Shown here: positions 15,532 through 24,451 of the stretch, in pieces | Position numbering within the stretch: the stretch's first letter is position 1 | Layout: each line of letters starts with the position of its first letter | Virus record (IMG/VR): IMGVR_UViG_3300009156_000053 | Span: 1-40,018 of that record | Direction: 5' to 3' (one strand) | Source: a virus | DNA: 40,018 nucleotides | Translations under genes and position numbers: made by a program | The notes under the pieces: generated by a model | Told to the model about the DNA's origin: nothing | What the model saw: the letters and a program-made list of their open reading frames with translations, nothing else | Databases searched by the model: none

Positions 15532-15996
15532 GTGCCCGCGACGAAAGCGGTGGAGGTGGTGGCTGCTCCCACCTCCACCAGCACCAACGGTGCGAACACC
15601 CACGAATTCCTCAGCCGCGATGCCATTCTCGCCCGCGACGACATTCTTACCGAAGCGGTCGACGTTCCAGAGTGGGGCGGCAAGGTGCTGGTGCGGGGCC
15701 TGACCGGCCAGCAGCGTGACGCCTTCGAGCGGAGCAACATCGAACAGCGCGGCAACAAGGTCGAGACCAACCTGAACAACTTCCGGGCCAAGTTGGTGAC
15801 GTGGTCTGTCGTCGACGAGAACGGCAACCGGCTGTTCACCGCCATGGACGCCGAAGCCCTCGGCAAGAAGAGCGCTGCCGCACTCCAGCGCGTGTTCGGG
15901 GTGGCGACCCGCCTGAGCGGCATGTCCGCTGAGGACGTGGAGGAACTGACGGAGGGCCTAAAAGCCGTCCCGAGCGAAGGTTCTGGTTCCGACTAG
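15532..15996 (+). CDS. tail assembly chaperone, upstream frame
   Basis: This 154-residue protein corresponds to the first tail assembly chaperone, analogous to lambda gpG. It has a Ser/Thr-rich N-terminus followed by WGGKVLVRGLTGQQRDAFER, VETNLNNFRAKLVTWSVVDE and SAAALQRVFGVATRLSGMSA. These are typical chaperone segments between tail tube and tape measure genes. The zero-frame product ends at TAG 15994-15996. A fraction of ribosomes probably shifts -1 near 15957-15963 to add the downstream frame. Confidence 0.85.
   Translation: MPATKAVEVVAAPTSTSTNGANTHEFLSRDAILARDDILTEAVDVPEWGGKVLVRGLTGQQRDAFERSNIEQRGNKVETNLNNFRAKLVTWSVVDENGNRLFTAMDAEALGKKSAAALQRVFGVATRLSGMSAEDVEELTEGLKAVPSEGSGSD
15957..15963 (+). 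promoter_or_regulatory. probable -1 ribosomal frameshift site
   Basis: In the zero frame the heptamer reads C CTA AAA, followed by GCC. A -1 slip lets the AAA codon re-pair perfectly on AAA at 15960-15962, although the P-site CTA to CCT pairing is poor, so a single-tRNA slip may be involved. The site is inferred because the -1 frame is clearly coding from about here, with no good start codon to account for it. The exact slip point needs protein data. Confidence 0.5.
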
Positions 15997-16295
15997 CCCT
16001 TGCGCTCGGACACCGCAGTGTGGCCGAGGCCCAACGTCATATCTCCAGTGCTGAGTTCACCGAGTGGTTCGCCTTCTACACGTTGGAGCCGTGGGGCTAT
16101 GAGGTCGAGAACTGGCGTAGTGGGCTCGTAGCGGCCATGGTCGCGAACACGGCACGCGACCCGAAGAAACACCGCAAGCCGTACCAGCCAGAGGACTTCA
16201 TGCCGAACATGGAGCCCAAGCGACCGCAAACGTGGCAGGCCCTGAAGCAGAAGGCTGCCATGGCGTTCGCGGCCCTCGGCGGGAAGCGAGCCTAA
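15963..16295 (+). CDS. tail assembly chaperone, -1 frame extension (gpGT-like fusion)
   Basis: The -1 frame carries RPERRFWFRLALALGHRSVA, then SAEFTEWFAFYTLEPWG and ARDPKKHRKPYQPEDFMP. These are typical of the second tail chaperone (lambda gpT-like), where W/F-rich helices are followed by a DPKK...P.DF segment. The family pattern begins upstream of the only start in this frame (GTG 16020) and within the zero-frame gene, so the segment is most likely made as a fusion of about 254 residues by -1 frameshifting. The fusion normally coats the tape measure protein during tail assembly. The stop lies immediately before the tape measure start. Confidence 0.85.
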   Translation, partial: SRPERRFWFRLALALGHRSVAEAQRHISSAEFTEWFAFYTLEPWGYEVENWRSGLVAAMVANTARDPKKHRKPYQPEDFMPNMEPKRPQTWQALKQKAAMAFAALGGKRA

Positions 16296-19196
16296 GTGGC
16301 TGGCACACTCGCCACCCTACGCATCGGCCTGTTCCTCGACACCACCGCGCTCAAGGCGGGGCTGGCGAGCGCACAGTCCCAGATCGCCACCGCTGGCACG
16401 GCGCTGAACACGGCGGTGGGGCTTGGTAGTGTCGCTGTGGCCGTCGGCATGGCGAAGGCTGCTGGCGCCGCCATGGAGTGGGAAGACGCCATGGCGGGCG
16501 TCAAGCGGACCACCATCGACGCGAACAAGCCACTCGAGGTCCAGCGGAAAGAGATGGACCAACTCGAGGAGAGCCTGCTCAACCTGACCCACACCATCCC
16601 CATCACGCATGCCGAGATCGCGGAGATGGCGCGGCAGGCTGGTGCGTTGGGCGTCCCGGTGGAACAGGTGGACGAGTTCGTGCAGGCCGTCGCCACCATG
16701 TCGGAACTGTCGGACGACCTGTCGCCAGACATGGCAGCCACCTACTTCGGCAAGATTCGTACGGTCATCGGCCTTGCCAACGAAGACTTCATGCGGTTGA
16801 CCAGCACCATCGTGGGTCTTGGCATCTCAGGCGCGTCGACCGAAGGCGAGATTCTTCACATGAGCCAGCGGTTCGCGGGCACCGCCAGCGCCGTGGGCTT
16901 GAGTGCAGCCGAGATGGCCGGATGGGCCGCAGCCATGGCGAACGTCGGGGAGCAAAGCGAGGCCGGTGGCAGCACCTTGCAGCGACTGTTCCTCATCGTC
17001 CAGCGCGACATGGTGGCGGGCGGCAACAAGCTCCAGATGATCGCCGACGCGGCGGGCATGACCGGCGAGGCGTTCAAGACGGCCTTCCGCGATGACGCCA
17101 GCGGCGCCATCAAGGAGTTCCTGAATGGCTTGTCACACATGGACCAAGAGACGCGCAGCGGCATTCTCAAGGACGTGGGCTTGGGGGATATTCGTCTCAC
17201 GCGTGGCCTGAATGCCATGATCGCTGCCATCGGTGCGGGGCTCGAGGGCAACCTGAACGACGCCTTGGTGAAGAGCAACCAGTATTGGGAGGACCAAGAG
17301 CAGGTCACCAAGATGGCCGAGACTCGCTGGGGCACCACCAGCAAGCGGCTGCAACTGCTCAGCAATGACTTCGAGACGATGGCCATCAAGATCGGCGAGG
17401 GCTTGCTGCCCGCCATCGGCCTGCTGATCGACGGGCTGGAACTCGTGGCCGAGTGGGGCACCAGCGTGGCGGTGGCTCTTGGCCCGCTCATGGGCATCAT
17501 CAGCCCGCTCATCGCGGGGCTGTCTGCGTTGTTCGCGCTCAAGTTCGCGAGTCGCATCGTGGGCATGCTCCTTCCCGGTACCGCAGGCAGCGCCGTCGGG
17601 ACGGCATGGGCGGGCTTTATGGAGGCAGCCATCGTCGGCCCCATCAGCCGGGGCTTCGGCGCCGCCAAGGGGCTCATCGTGCGCGGCATGGCGGCGTTGA
17701 GCGGTGTCCTGTTCGATGCCTTCGCCACGATGGCGATGCGAGGCGGCATCGTGGGCAGTATCGGCACCATGCTGGCGAATGGCGTACTCGCGGGACCACG
17801 CGGGCTGCTCGCCAGCGCGGCTAGCAAGCTCGGCCTGACCTTCGGCACGGCGTTCGCGCTGGCGGCAGCCGGGGTCATCACCAAGGTCCTGCTGGACAAG
17901 TTGGGCGACCAGTTCTCCCAGATACGGGACATGGTCGATAAGATGGCGAAGGCGCCAGCGGCCATTCCGGGTGCGCTCAGTCTGGAAGAACTGAACAAGC
18001 AACTCGCCACCCTCGACAAGCAGATGGAGGGCTTGGGCACCACCGACGCCGACAAGAACCTGTTGCAGTTCGCGGCCGACGCCACCTCGTTCCTGACGAA
18101 CCAGCCGCATGTGGAATTGGGGACCCTGCGGGCGAACCTGCAAAAGCAGCGCGCGGTGATCGTCCAAGAGATCGCCAAGATCCAGTCAGGCGCACGGGAC
18201 GCAGCGGCCGACCCCAAGGCACGCCACCTGTTGTTCAGCATCTTCAATCCGGACGAGGCTGCCAAGGACGTGGTGACTCTCGGGCAGCAGATCATGCGGG
18301 GCGCTCAGACCGTCGTCGGCAATGTGGAGCTCGCCGTTCAAGAGGCCATGGTCGGCGTGGTGGCCCAGTTGCACGACGGTTTCCAACTCGCCAAGGAGGA
18401 AGTGGTCAAGGGGTTCGGCAACATCAAGGACGCGCTCAAGAACCCGCCCATGCTCATTCCCAAGCAGCAGCGGTTGAAGAACATGACGGCGCGCATGGTC
18501 AAGGTGCAGGCCATGCTCGCCAAGGCGACCAAGGCCAAGGACCCGGCGAGCCAGCGGTACTGGAGCAACGCCGTGCTCAACCTGCAAGGCAAGATGGACC
18601 GGCTCCGTGGCACCCATGTGGCCGACATGAAGGACATACAAAAGGCCCATAAGGACGCGGGCATCAAGATCGTCGGGACGTGGCGCAAGACCGGGCAGAG
18701 CATGGTGCGCCACGCGCAGCGTGCGGCCCGTGATAGTTTCGACGCCATACTCGGCCTAAAGACCGATATCCTCAGTATGAACCTGTACAGCGCGGGCTTC
18801 AACCTCGTGAAGACCTTGGCCGAGGGGATGAAAAACGCAGTCGACATCGTCCAGCGCGTGGTGAACGCTGCGGGCCAGACCATCGCAGACTTCCTCAAGG
18901 GCGGCAGTCCCCCCAAGCGTGGACCCCTTAGCACCATCGACCAGTGGGGGGCGCCTATCATCCGGGCGTGGGCAGGAGGGCTGTCTGGGAACCTCGGGCC
19001 GGTGCGGGCAGCAGGGGAGGCAGTGGGGGGCGCCTTCCACCCCCGAGTGGGTATGACGGCCCCGGTGGGCATGGGCATGGGACGTGGCGGGACAGAGATT
19101 CACATTCACGGCAACGTGTACGGGGGACCGCAGGGTCTACGCGACCTCGACCGGCAGATTCGCCGCGCGGTCCGACTGCAAAGCCGGGAGCGATAA
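16296..19196 (+). CDS. tail tape measure protein
   Basis: This 966-residue protein is the largest in the window and sets tail length. The N-terminal third matches the TP901 core region: WEDAMAGVKRTTIDANKPLE, LNLTHTIPITHAEIAEMARQ, AGALGVPVEQVDEFVQAVAT and later MSQRFAGTASAVGLSAAEMA. The middle (about residues 380-560) is hydrophobic with several glycine-rich, membrane-like stretches. The C-terminal part is helical (GSPPKRGPLSTIDQWGAPII, then RAWAGGL) and ends in a basic segment. By the usual ~1.5 Å per residue the tail would be about 140-150 nm long. The start is GTG 16296, immediately after the chaperone stop. Confidence 0.93.
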   Translation: MAGTLATLRIGLFLDTTALKAGLASAQSQIATAGTALNTAVGLGSVAVAVGMAKAAGAAMEWEDAMAGVKRTTIDANKPLEVQRKEMDQLEESLLNLTHTIPITHAEIAEMARQAGALGVPVEQVDEFVQAVATMSELSDDLSPDMAATYFGKIRTVIGLANEDFMRLTSTIVGLGISGASTEGEILHMSQRFAGTASAVGLSAAEMAGWAAAMANVGEQSEAGGSTLQRLFLIVQRDMVAGGNKLQMIADAAGMTGEAFKTAFRDDASGAIKEFLNGLSHMDQETRSGILKDVGLGDIRLTRGLNAMIAAIGAGLEGNLNDALVKSNQYWEDQEQVTKMAETRWGTTSKRLQLLSNDFETMAIKIGEGLLPAIGLLIDGLELVAEWGTSVAVALGPLMGIISPLIAGLSALFALKFASRIVGMLLPGTAGSAVGTAWAGFMEAAIVGPISRGFGAAKGLIVRGMAALSGVLFDAFATMAMRGGIVGSIGTMLANGVLAGPRGLLASAASKLGLTFGTAFALAAAGVITKVLLDKLGDQFSQIRDMVDKMAKAPAAIPGALSLEELNKQLATLDKQMEGLGTTDADKNLLQFAADATSFLTNQPHVELGTLRANLQKQRAVIVQEIAKIQSGARDAAADPKARHLLFSIFNPDEAAKDVVTLGQQIMRGAQTVVGNVELAVQEAMVGVVAQLHDGFQLAKEEVVKGFGNIKDALKNPPMLIPKQQRLKNMTARMVKVQAMLAKATKAKDPASQRYWSNAVLNLQGKMDRLRGTHVADMKDIQKAHKDAGIKIVGTWRKTGQSMVRHAQRAARDSFDAILGLKTDILSMNLYSAGFNLVKTLAEGMKNAVDIVQRVVNAAGQTIADFLKGGSPPKRGPLSTIDQWGAPIIRAWAGGLSGNLGPVRAAGEAVGGAFHPRVGMTAPVGMGMGRGGTEIHIHGNVYGGPQGLRDLDRQIRRAVRLQSRER

Positions 19197-21926
19197 GTGC
19201 CCTACCCCAGTCGTGGTGCGTGGCAGTTCCACAACGTGTCGCAGAGCCAGAACTTCTGGCCGGTGCTCGAGAGCATCAACGTCGAGGAGCTCCACCCCGA
19301 CGGCCTGAGCACCTTTAGTTGCAACGTCCTGTTCGACGGTGTGGTCGACTTCGACAACGAAGACCGCGTGTGGGTCAAGTTCGACGGGAACAAGATCTGG
19401 GGCGGGCACATCCGGGTCATGAACAAGACCTTCCTCCAGAACCAGATCGGCATCCAGAAGATGTGGGAGTTGGAGGGTCAGGACTACACGGCCAAGTTGG
19501 ACGACAGCGTGGTCGTGTACGAGCGGGACCGTCCACGGGAGACTGCGGCCAGCCGCGTGGCGTTCATTCTGGACAGCCTCAACTTCAACCTGACCACGGG
19601 CGACGTGAACCTGCCCAGTGAAAGCGTGGAGCGCGCCAACTACGAGAACATGACGGTGGGGGAAGCCCTGCGCCAAGTGGCAGACGAGCTCATCCTCCAT
19701 CTCTACGTGGACTTCGGCCCGGACGACGGGGGACCACCGGGCCTGCACATGTTCCGCAGCGAGACATTGGCGAGCCCCTTCGACCTGACCGACAGTAGCC
19801 CCAACTTCAGCACGACCTTTCCGTATAGCGAACTCGTCATCAGCCGGGACAGCCAAGACCTGAAAACGGCCGTGCATGTGGTGGGCGACAAGATTCGGCG
19901 GTGGGTTCCGGGAACCACCATCGGCACGTATGGGCGGCAGGAGATCGGCATCACCGACCTGTCCCTGCGGACAGAGGCGCAACTCCTGGCCGCTGGCAAC
20001 CGGGTGCTCGACCAGAACGACCGCCCGGAGATTCATGGCACCGTCCTCATCCACGAACCGGGCATGCGCGCGGGAATGCGCTTCGGGTTGGTGAACACGC
20101 CTTGGGGCATCAACACGAACTACTTCGTCGAGCAGGTCGCCATGGAAGCGCCCGACCCGCACGACGAAGACGGCAAGGCGCTGCTGTTCACTCGCTTGTC
20201 TTTTACCGACAAGCGCCGGGTGGGGCGCATGCCGGGAGGCGGGCGACGGCGCGACCGCACCAAGAAGGGTGACGGGCGCGACGGTGGCGACAGCGGCGCT
20301 GGCGACAGCGGCGGCACGCAGCACCCACCGGGGACGGGTGGCGGTACCGAGCCCAACGAGGACCCGGACCCGCCCGAGGACACCGGTGGTGAATTCCTCA
20401 TCGAGAACTGGACCCGGCTGGTGGGTTCGTACCCGGCCGACGTGGGCCGCGAGACCCTGACCAGCACCGGCACGAGTCATGCGTTCCCCATACCCGGTGG
20501 GGGAGCGGACGGGGACTGCGTGCTGCTGTTCTACGTCACCACCGAGGACGCCAACACCATGGCGAGCCAGTTCAGCGGCTGGCACCTGCTGGAGAGCGTG
20601 ACGGGCCTTGGCAGTCCAGCCACCAGCGGTGGGGCGCTCGCCTTCTTCATCACCGCTGGAGACAACCCCGGCACCAGCGTGACCGTGACCACACCGGGCA
20701 GCGAGACGGTGCTCGGGGTGACGGCACTCATCCAAGGCGGGCCACTCAGCACCGCCGATATCTCCCACAGCCAGCAGACCAACACCAACGCCACGCCGAG
20801 CGTCAGCGGCTGGACGGGCGAGAACGAACTGGCCTTCACCGTGGGGGCCGACAGTCAGGCCGTGGCAGGCGGCTCCATCGGCTTGCCCTACGTGCTCGTC
20901 GAGAACTTGGTGAGCGGCTTCGCGGGCTTACGCATTCACGAGGCCAACGTCACGGGGGCCATCAACCCGCCGGACTACACGAGCAGTGCCAGCGGGGAAC
21001 AGTTCTGCTTCACGCTGGCGCTGCGCTACCACGACCCTGAGTGGGGGCGCCTCCCTTACGGGCAGGGCGTCCAGTTGGACAACCCGTGGGAGGGTGGCAA
21101 CACCTACGTGAAGGTGTCCAGCGGCAGTGCGACGGTGTCGGGCGCCAGTGGCGCAGGCACCATAAGCATGAGCAGCACGGCCAGCGTCAGCATGATGCTC
21201 CGCAGCGACGCACCCGACGACGACAACGGGGAGCCGTGGGAGCCATGGGCCGATGGGGATGCGCGCTTCCGCATCAAGTGGAAGGTCAACCCACTCGGCA
21301 GCACCGGCAACGCCCACCCCCAGTACCTCGAGTTCCAGTGCATCAGCGCGCCGTGGCGAGGACAGTTCCGTATCAACCTCGGGGACGCTGCCACATGGGT
21401 GTACCAGACCGGCGGCGACGAGGTGGGCGTGGTGGTGGGACAGACCGCCAGCGAGGTGTGGTCGGACTTCGTACCCAAGACGCTGGCTGCCGACACCTAC
21501 TACTGGACCATCTGCGACTTCCGGGACACACGCGTCCGCATGAAGACGTGGGCCTATGGCAGCGCCGAGCCGGTGGCATGGGATATCGACGTCGCCAAGG
21601 TCGACGAGGACTTGGGCGAAGACGACGTGAGCCAGTGGTACATCACCTGCGTGGGCATCAGCGGCATGGTGTTCTCGTTCGACGAGGAGTACGCGCAAAC
21701 CACCGACGCTGGCAGCGGCGGGCAGGAGCCGGGTGACGAGGACCTGCCACTGGGCGACGGTACCACCACCACATGGACGCTGCGCCCATGGGTCGGCCCC
21801 ATCTGGCTGTACGTGGACGGCATTCTCACCGAGCCTGCCAGCAAGGACCCTGTGGCTGGTACCGTCACCTTTGACCGGGCACCGAGCCGGGGCGCGTACA
21901 TCGTGGCGCTCTACACGGCGGCGTAA
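19197..21926 (+). CDS. tail hub/minor tail protein with C-terminal lectin-like domains
   Basis: This 909-residue protein follows the tape measure gene directly. The first ~340 residues look like a phage tail hub (gp27/Tal-like): IWGGHIRVMNKTFLQNQIG, QDYTAKLDDSVVVYERDRPR, NYENMTVGEALRQVADELIL and a closing VEQVAMEAPDPHDEDGKALL region. Residues about 345-398 form a low-complexity Gly/Asp/Pro/Arg linker. The C-terminal 500 residues are beta-rich and resemble jelly-roll or lectin domains that could bind a surface polysaccharide. The final ~40 residues (TTTWTLRPWVGPIWLYVDGI) form another small domain. It could be two functional proteins joined by a linker. Confidence 0.78.
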   Translation: MPYPSRGAWQFHNVSQSQNFWPVLESINVEELHPDGLSTFSCNVLFDGVVDFDNEDRVWVKFDGNKIWGGHIRVMNKTFLQNQIGIQKMWELEGQDYTAKLDDSVVVYERDRPRETAASRVAFILDSLNFNLTTGDVNLPSESVERANYENMTVGEALRQVADELILHLYVDFGPDDGGPPGLHMFRSETLASPFDLTDSSPNFSTTFPYSELVISRDSQDLKTAVHVVGDKIRRWVPGTTIGTYGRQEIGITDLSLRTEAQLLAAGNRVLDQNDRPEIHGTVLIHEPGMRAGMRFGLVNTPWGINTNYFVEQVAMEAPDPHDEDGKALLFTRLSFTDKRRVGRMPGGGRRRDRTKKGDGRDGGDSGAGDSGGTQHPPGTGGGTEPNEDPDPPEDTGGEFLIENWTRLVGSYPADVGRETLTSTGTSHAFPIPGGGADGDCVLLFYVTTEDANTMASQFSGWHLLESVTGLGSPATSGGALAFFITAGDNPGTSVTVTTPGSETVLGVTALIQGGPLSTADISHSQQTNTNATPSVSGWTGENELAFTVGADSQAVAGGSIGLPYVLVENLVSGFAGLRIHEANVTGAINPPDYTSSASGEQFCFTLALRYHDPEWGRLPYGQGVQLDNPWEGGNTYVKVSSGSATVSGASGAGTISMSSTASVSMMLRSDAPDDDNGEPWEPWADGDARFRIKWKVNPLGSTGNAHPQYLEFQCISAPWRGQFRINLGDAATWVYQTGGDEVGVVVGQTASEVWSDFVPKTLAADTYYWTICDFRDTRVRMKTWAYGSAEPVAWDIDVAKVDEDLGEDDVSQWYITCVGISGMVFSFDEEYAQTTDAGSGGQEPGDEDLPLGDGTTTTWTLRPWVGPIWLYVDGILTEPASKDPVAGTVTFDRAPSRGAYIVALYTAA

Positions 21927-21928
21927 GC

Positions 21929-22618
21929 ATGAGCACCGACGAATTCGACCTGACCATGACGCAGTCGGCCAAGACGCCGGGACGTCGGAAGAACAACTAC
22001 ACCGCCACTACCGACCCCGGCGCCGGGGACGACAGCGCCGACGACTACGAGGTCGGCAGCGAGTGGATCAACGTCACGCTGGACAAGTCGTGGAAGTGCG
22101 TCGACAGCACGGCCGCTGCTGCCGTCTGGATAGAGGGGGGCGGCGGCAGCCTTGACTTCGGCGAGGTCGGGGATATCGTCCAGATCGATTATGCGGACGC
22201 AGCGTCGGCTGGCAGCACCGGGGAGGTGGCGGACGCTGGTCACCAGCACGCCGTCAACGCGAAGTTCCAGCATGCCGCGATGATCTTCGAGTTCGGCCCT
22301 GCGGCAGCCGTCAACGACTACCACCTCATTCAGATTCCCTTCGACTTTCAGCCCACGGACTGGTCCATCATGGGGGACGTGTCTGGCAGTTGCTCCGTAG
22401 ACCTGTGGATGGACACCTTCGCCAACGGGCAGCCCACCAACGCGGACAGCATCACCGCCTCCGCGACCCCCGGTGTCACCACGGCCCTGAGCAATTCCTC
22501 GTCCTCCCTTACGGGGTGGGACACGAGTTGGGTCAAGGGTGACATGCTCAAGGTGGTGGTGGAGTCATTGACCACCATGACCCAGTTGACTCTGACCGTC
22601 AACGGCCTCAAGACCTAG
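21929..22618 (+). CDS. minor tail/fibre protein
   Basis: This 229-residue protein contains DYEVGSEWINVTLDKSWKCV with DSTAAAAVW, a small module found repeatedly in phage fibres, then ASAGSTGEVADAGHQHAVNA, a fibre linker of the type ending in an HxH-like turn. The C-terminal half is a beta domain of unknown specificity (residues ~115-229). ATG 21929 lies two bases after the hub stop. Host-surface binding is a reasonable inference. Confidence 0.68.
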   Translation: MSTDEFDLTMTQSAKTPGRRKNNYTATTDPGAGDDSADDYEVGSEWINVTLDKSWKCVDSTAAAAVWIEGGGGSLDFGEVGDIVQIDYADAASAGSTGEVADAGHQHAVNAKFQHAAMIFEFGPAAAVNDYHLIQIPFDFQPTDWSIMGDVSGSCSVDLWMDTFANGQPTNADSITASATPGVTTALSNSSSSLTGWDTSWVKGDMLKVVVESLTTMTQLTLTVNGLKT

Positions 22619-23326
22619 ATGGCTCGCCCCACCGCCAGCATCAGCGCGCAGATCACCACGAACAACACGACGCAGACCCCTCCTGCCACGGCGCGCGCCA
22701 TGATCGTGTTCTTGGCGGGCAACCCGGCGTCTGGCACGACGACCTTCACCCACGCCATGACGGGCGTCACCTTCGGCAGCAAGGCGCTGACGGGGCCAGA
22801 CCAGAACCGCACGTCGGTCGCCAGCCACATGTGTACGTTCAGCCTGTTCGACTATGCCCAGTTCCGTGGTCGTAGCAGCGACACGCTCTCGTTCAGCGGC
22901 GGCACCATGGGCACGACGACGGCCGGGACGTACCGCGCCTATGTGGTGTGGCTGCTCCACCCGACACACAGCGTGGCCTCTTCCGGAGCCAGCGCCGGGG
23001 CCGCTCAGTCGGTGGGGAACGGCGCCACCTTGTCGGTCACGGCCACGGTGGGCGTGGGAGTCGACGCCATTCTGCTGACCGGGCTACGGTGCAACACATC
23101 GACCATCGGCCTCGTCGCGTCGTTGGCAGGCCAGTCCCACCTGACCGACACGGCCTTCCAGTTCGGCCACGTGAAGATCGACCAAGAGAACACCACCGGC
23201 AACCAAGCCGAGGGGTTCACCAACAACAGCGGCGCCCCGCTCACCTTCGCAGAGTCTGGCTATGGAGCCAAGGAGGGGACGCCCATTCCCAAGTTCCAAG
23301 GTGGCCGCTTGTGGGTGTTCGGGTGA
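22619..23326 (+). CDS. beta-rich tail protein of unknown specificity
   Basis: This 235-residue protein starts immediately after the previous stop. It is dominated by Thr, Ser, Gly and Ala and by alternating hydrophobic strands (ARAMIVFLAGNPASGTTTFT, YRAYVVWLLHPTHSVASSGA, VGVGVDAILLTGLRCNTSTI). The pattern resembles the jelly-roll region of the upstream hub protein. It probably belongs to the tail tip and may contact the host surface. No catalytic motif is visible. Confidence 0.6.
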   Translation: MARPTASISAQITTNNTTQTPPATARAMIVFLAGNPASGTTTFTHAMTGVTFGSKALTGPDQNRTSVASHMCTFSLFDYAQFRGRSSDTLSFSGGTMGTTTAGTYRAYVVWLLHPTHSVASSGASAGAAQSVGNGATLSVTATVGVGVDAILLTGLRCNTSTIGLVASLAGQSHLTDTAFQFGHVKIDQENTTGNQAEGFTNNSGAPLTFAESGYGAKEGTPIPKFQGGRLWVFG

Positions 23327-23499
23327 ACCTGTCCCCCAATGGTCGCTACATGGTCGGCACGGTGGCGTTGCTGGTCATCGGGTTCGCGCTCGGCAGCCTG
23401 AGCGGCGTCAACCTTGCCGTGGAGCCTGCCCTCGCCATGCTCGGTGGGGCAGCCACGCTCCTGCTGCTGGCCGCTCGCAGAGGACCCAACGGTAGTTAG
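23323..23499 (+). CDS. small two-span membrane protein (possible holin partner)
   Basis: This 58-residue protein has two hydrophobic stretches, MVGTVALLVIGFALGSL and VEPALAMLGGAATLLLLAA, and a basic tail (RRGPNGS). GTG 23323 overlaps the preceding stop as GTGA. It sits just before the lysis peptidase, so it may be a holin or antiholin; an alternative is a tail or membrane-associated accessory protein. Confidence 0.55.
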   Translation: MNLSPNGRYMVGTVALLVIGFALGSLSGVNLAVEPALAMLGGAATLLLLAARRGPNGS

Positions 23500-23511
23500 T
23501 ATGGAGGACCT

Positions 23512-24144
23512 ATGAACCCACCCGCCATCTATATCGAGGGCGGCAGGCCCAAGCACCAGAAGCAACTCCAGATTCCCAGTCGCTACGCGGGCATGAACTG
23601 CGGACCCACCACCGAGCTCGTGGCGCTGGAGGCTGTCAGCAACAACGAGCTCCGGCCGCGCCGGGAGAACCGCAGCAGTTGGCTGGAGCTCATTCGCCGC
23701 CCAATGTCCCACGGCCCGAGTTGGCCCGCCACCACGCTCCAGAACATCGAGGAGAGCGTGGAGTCTGCCGTGGTGCGGCGGCGCATGCGCGACCGGGGCT
23801 ACGGTCGCCCTTACGGTGTCGTCCGCAAGGTCACCGTGGAGGAGGCCATCAACCTTCTGAAGAAGGGCAAGTTCCTGCACGTCGCCATCGACTACGGACG
23901 GCTGAACAACCTGTACCCCGGCCTGAGCGGGGCCAAAGATTTCAATGGCGGGCATGCCATCGGCCTGTATGGACATGCTTTCCAAGGCTTCCACTGGACA
24001 TACTTGTATGACCCCCTGCACGATGGTCGTCGCGCGGGCATTCCCAAGGGCGTGCAAAAGGTGCGCGTCCGCAGGTACCTCAAGGTCGCAGCCACATGGG
24101 GGAATGCCGGGGCGGGCAACGCATGGGTGGTCGTAGTCTCATAG
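23512..24144 (+). CDS. cysteine peptidase, C39-like; probable endolysin peptidase
   Basis: This 210-residue protein has a papain-like cysteine peptidase layout. The likely nucleophile is C30 in GMNCGPTTELVALEAVS. The histidine lies in FNGGHAIGLYGH (H148) and the third residue in YLYDPLHDG (D167). The Cys-Gly-Pro/Ala opening and GGHA histidine motif are typical of C39-type peptidases used in actinophage endolysins. It would cut peptidoglycan cross-links. GGAGGAC precedes ATG 23512 at suitable spacing. There is no signal peptide, so release would need the membrane proteins encoded nearby. There is no cell-wall-binding domain. Confidence 0.72.
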   Translation: MNPPAIYIEGGRPKHQKQLQIPSRYAGMNCGPTTELVALEAVSNNELRPRRENRSSWLELIRRPMSHGPSWPATTLQNIEESVESAVVRRRMRDRGYGRPYGVVRKVTVEEAINLLKKGKFLHVAIDYGRLNNLYPGLSGAKDFNGGHAIGLYGHAFQGFHWTYLYDPLHDGRRAGIPKGVQKVRVRRYLKVAATWGNAGAGNAWVVVVS

Positions 24145-24154
24145 GGAGGTAGAC

Positions 24155-24322
24155 ATGGAACGCAAGCGCACCGAGAAGAAGGTCGAAGTCGACACTGGCA
24201 TGACCGTCGACCGCACCACCGAGGGTATCGTGCGCGACACCGACATGTCCGTCGAGGAGAAGCCCGACGTCACCGTCGAGCGTGAGCGCGACGAAGAGCA
24301 GCAGCCAGAGGAGGCGGAGTAA
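24155..24322 (+). CDS. small highly charged protein in the lysis cassette
   Basis: This 55-residue protein is made of alternating acidic and basic residues (begins MERKRTEKKVEVD) with a Glu-rich end (EQQPEEAE). It has no membrane segment and no recognisable motif. A strong AGGGAGGT (24143-24150) precedes ATG 24155. Its stop is followed directly by the next ATG. It is likely disordered, and its function is unknown. Confidence 0.6.
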   Translation: MERKRTEKKVEVDTGMTVDRTTEGIVRDTDMSVEEKPDVTVERERDEEQQPEEAE

Positions 24323-24451
24323 ATGGTCCAAGAACCCATCGAGCCGGAAGACCCGGACGACGAAGAAAACGACGACGCCGTGGACGACCCCGAGGATGAT
24401 GACCCGGTGCTCGACCCCGACGCCGAACCCGAAGAGGGCATGAAGGAGTAA
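24323..24451 (+). CDS. very acidic mini-protein
   Basis: This 42-residue protein is more than half Asp/Glu (for example PEDPDDEENDDAVDDPEDDD) and contains a single lysine. The ATG immediately follows the previous stop and the TAA overlaps the holin ATG by one base, so it is firmly embedded in the operon. Strongly acidic small phage proteins can mimic DNA or act as charged regulators, but nothing here proves either. It could equally be an inhibitor of the neighbouring lysis proteins. Confidence 0.55.
   Translation: MVQEPIEPEDPDDEENDDAVDDPEDDDPVLDPDAEPEEGMKE

Noticed and set aside
16856-18295. 479-codon open frame on the minus strand
   Set aside because: It lies entirely antisense to the tape measure gene, has no ribosome binding site or motif, and is a by-product of high GC content.
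19137-20768. 543-codon minus-strand frame
   Set aside because: It is antisense to the tail hub gene and shows no recognisable domain; the hub frame has clear structure.
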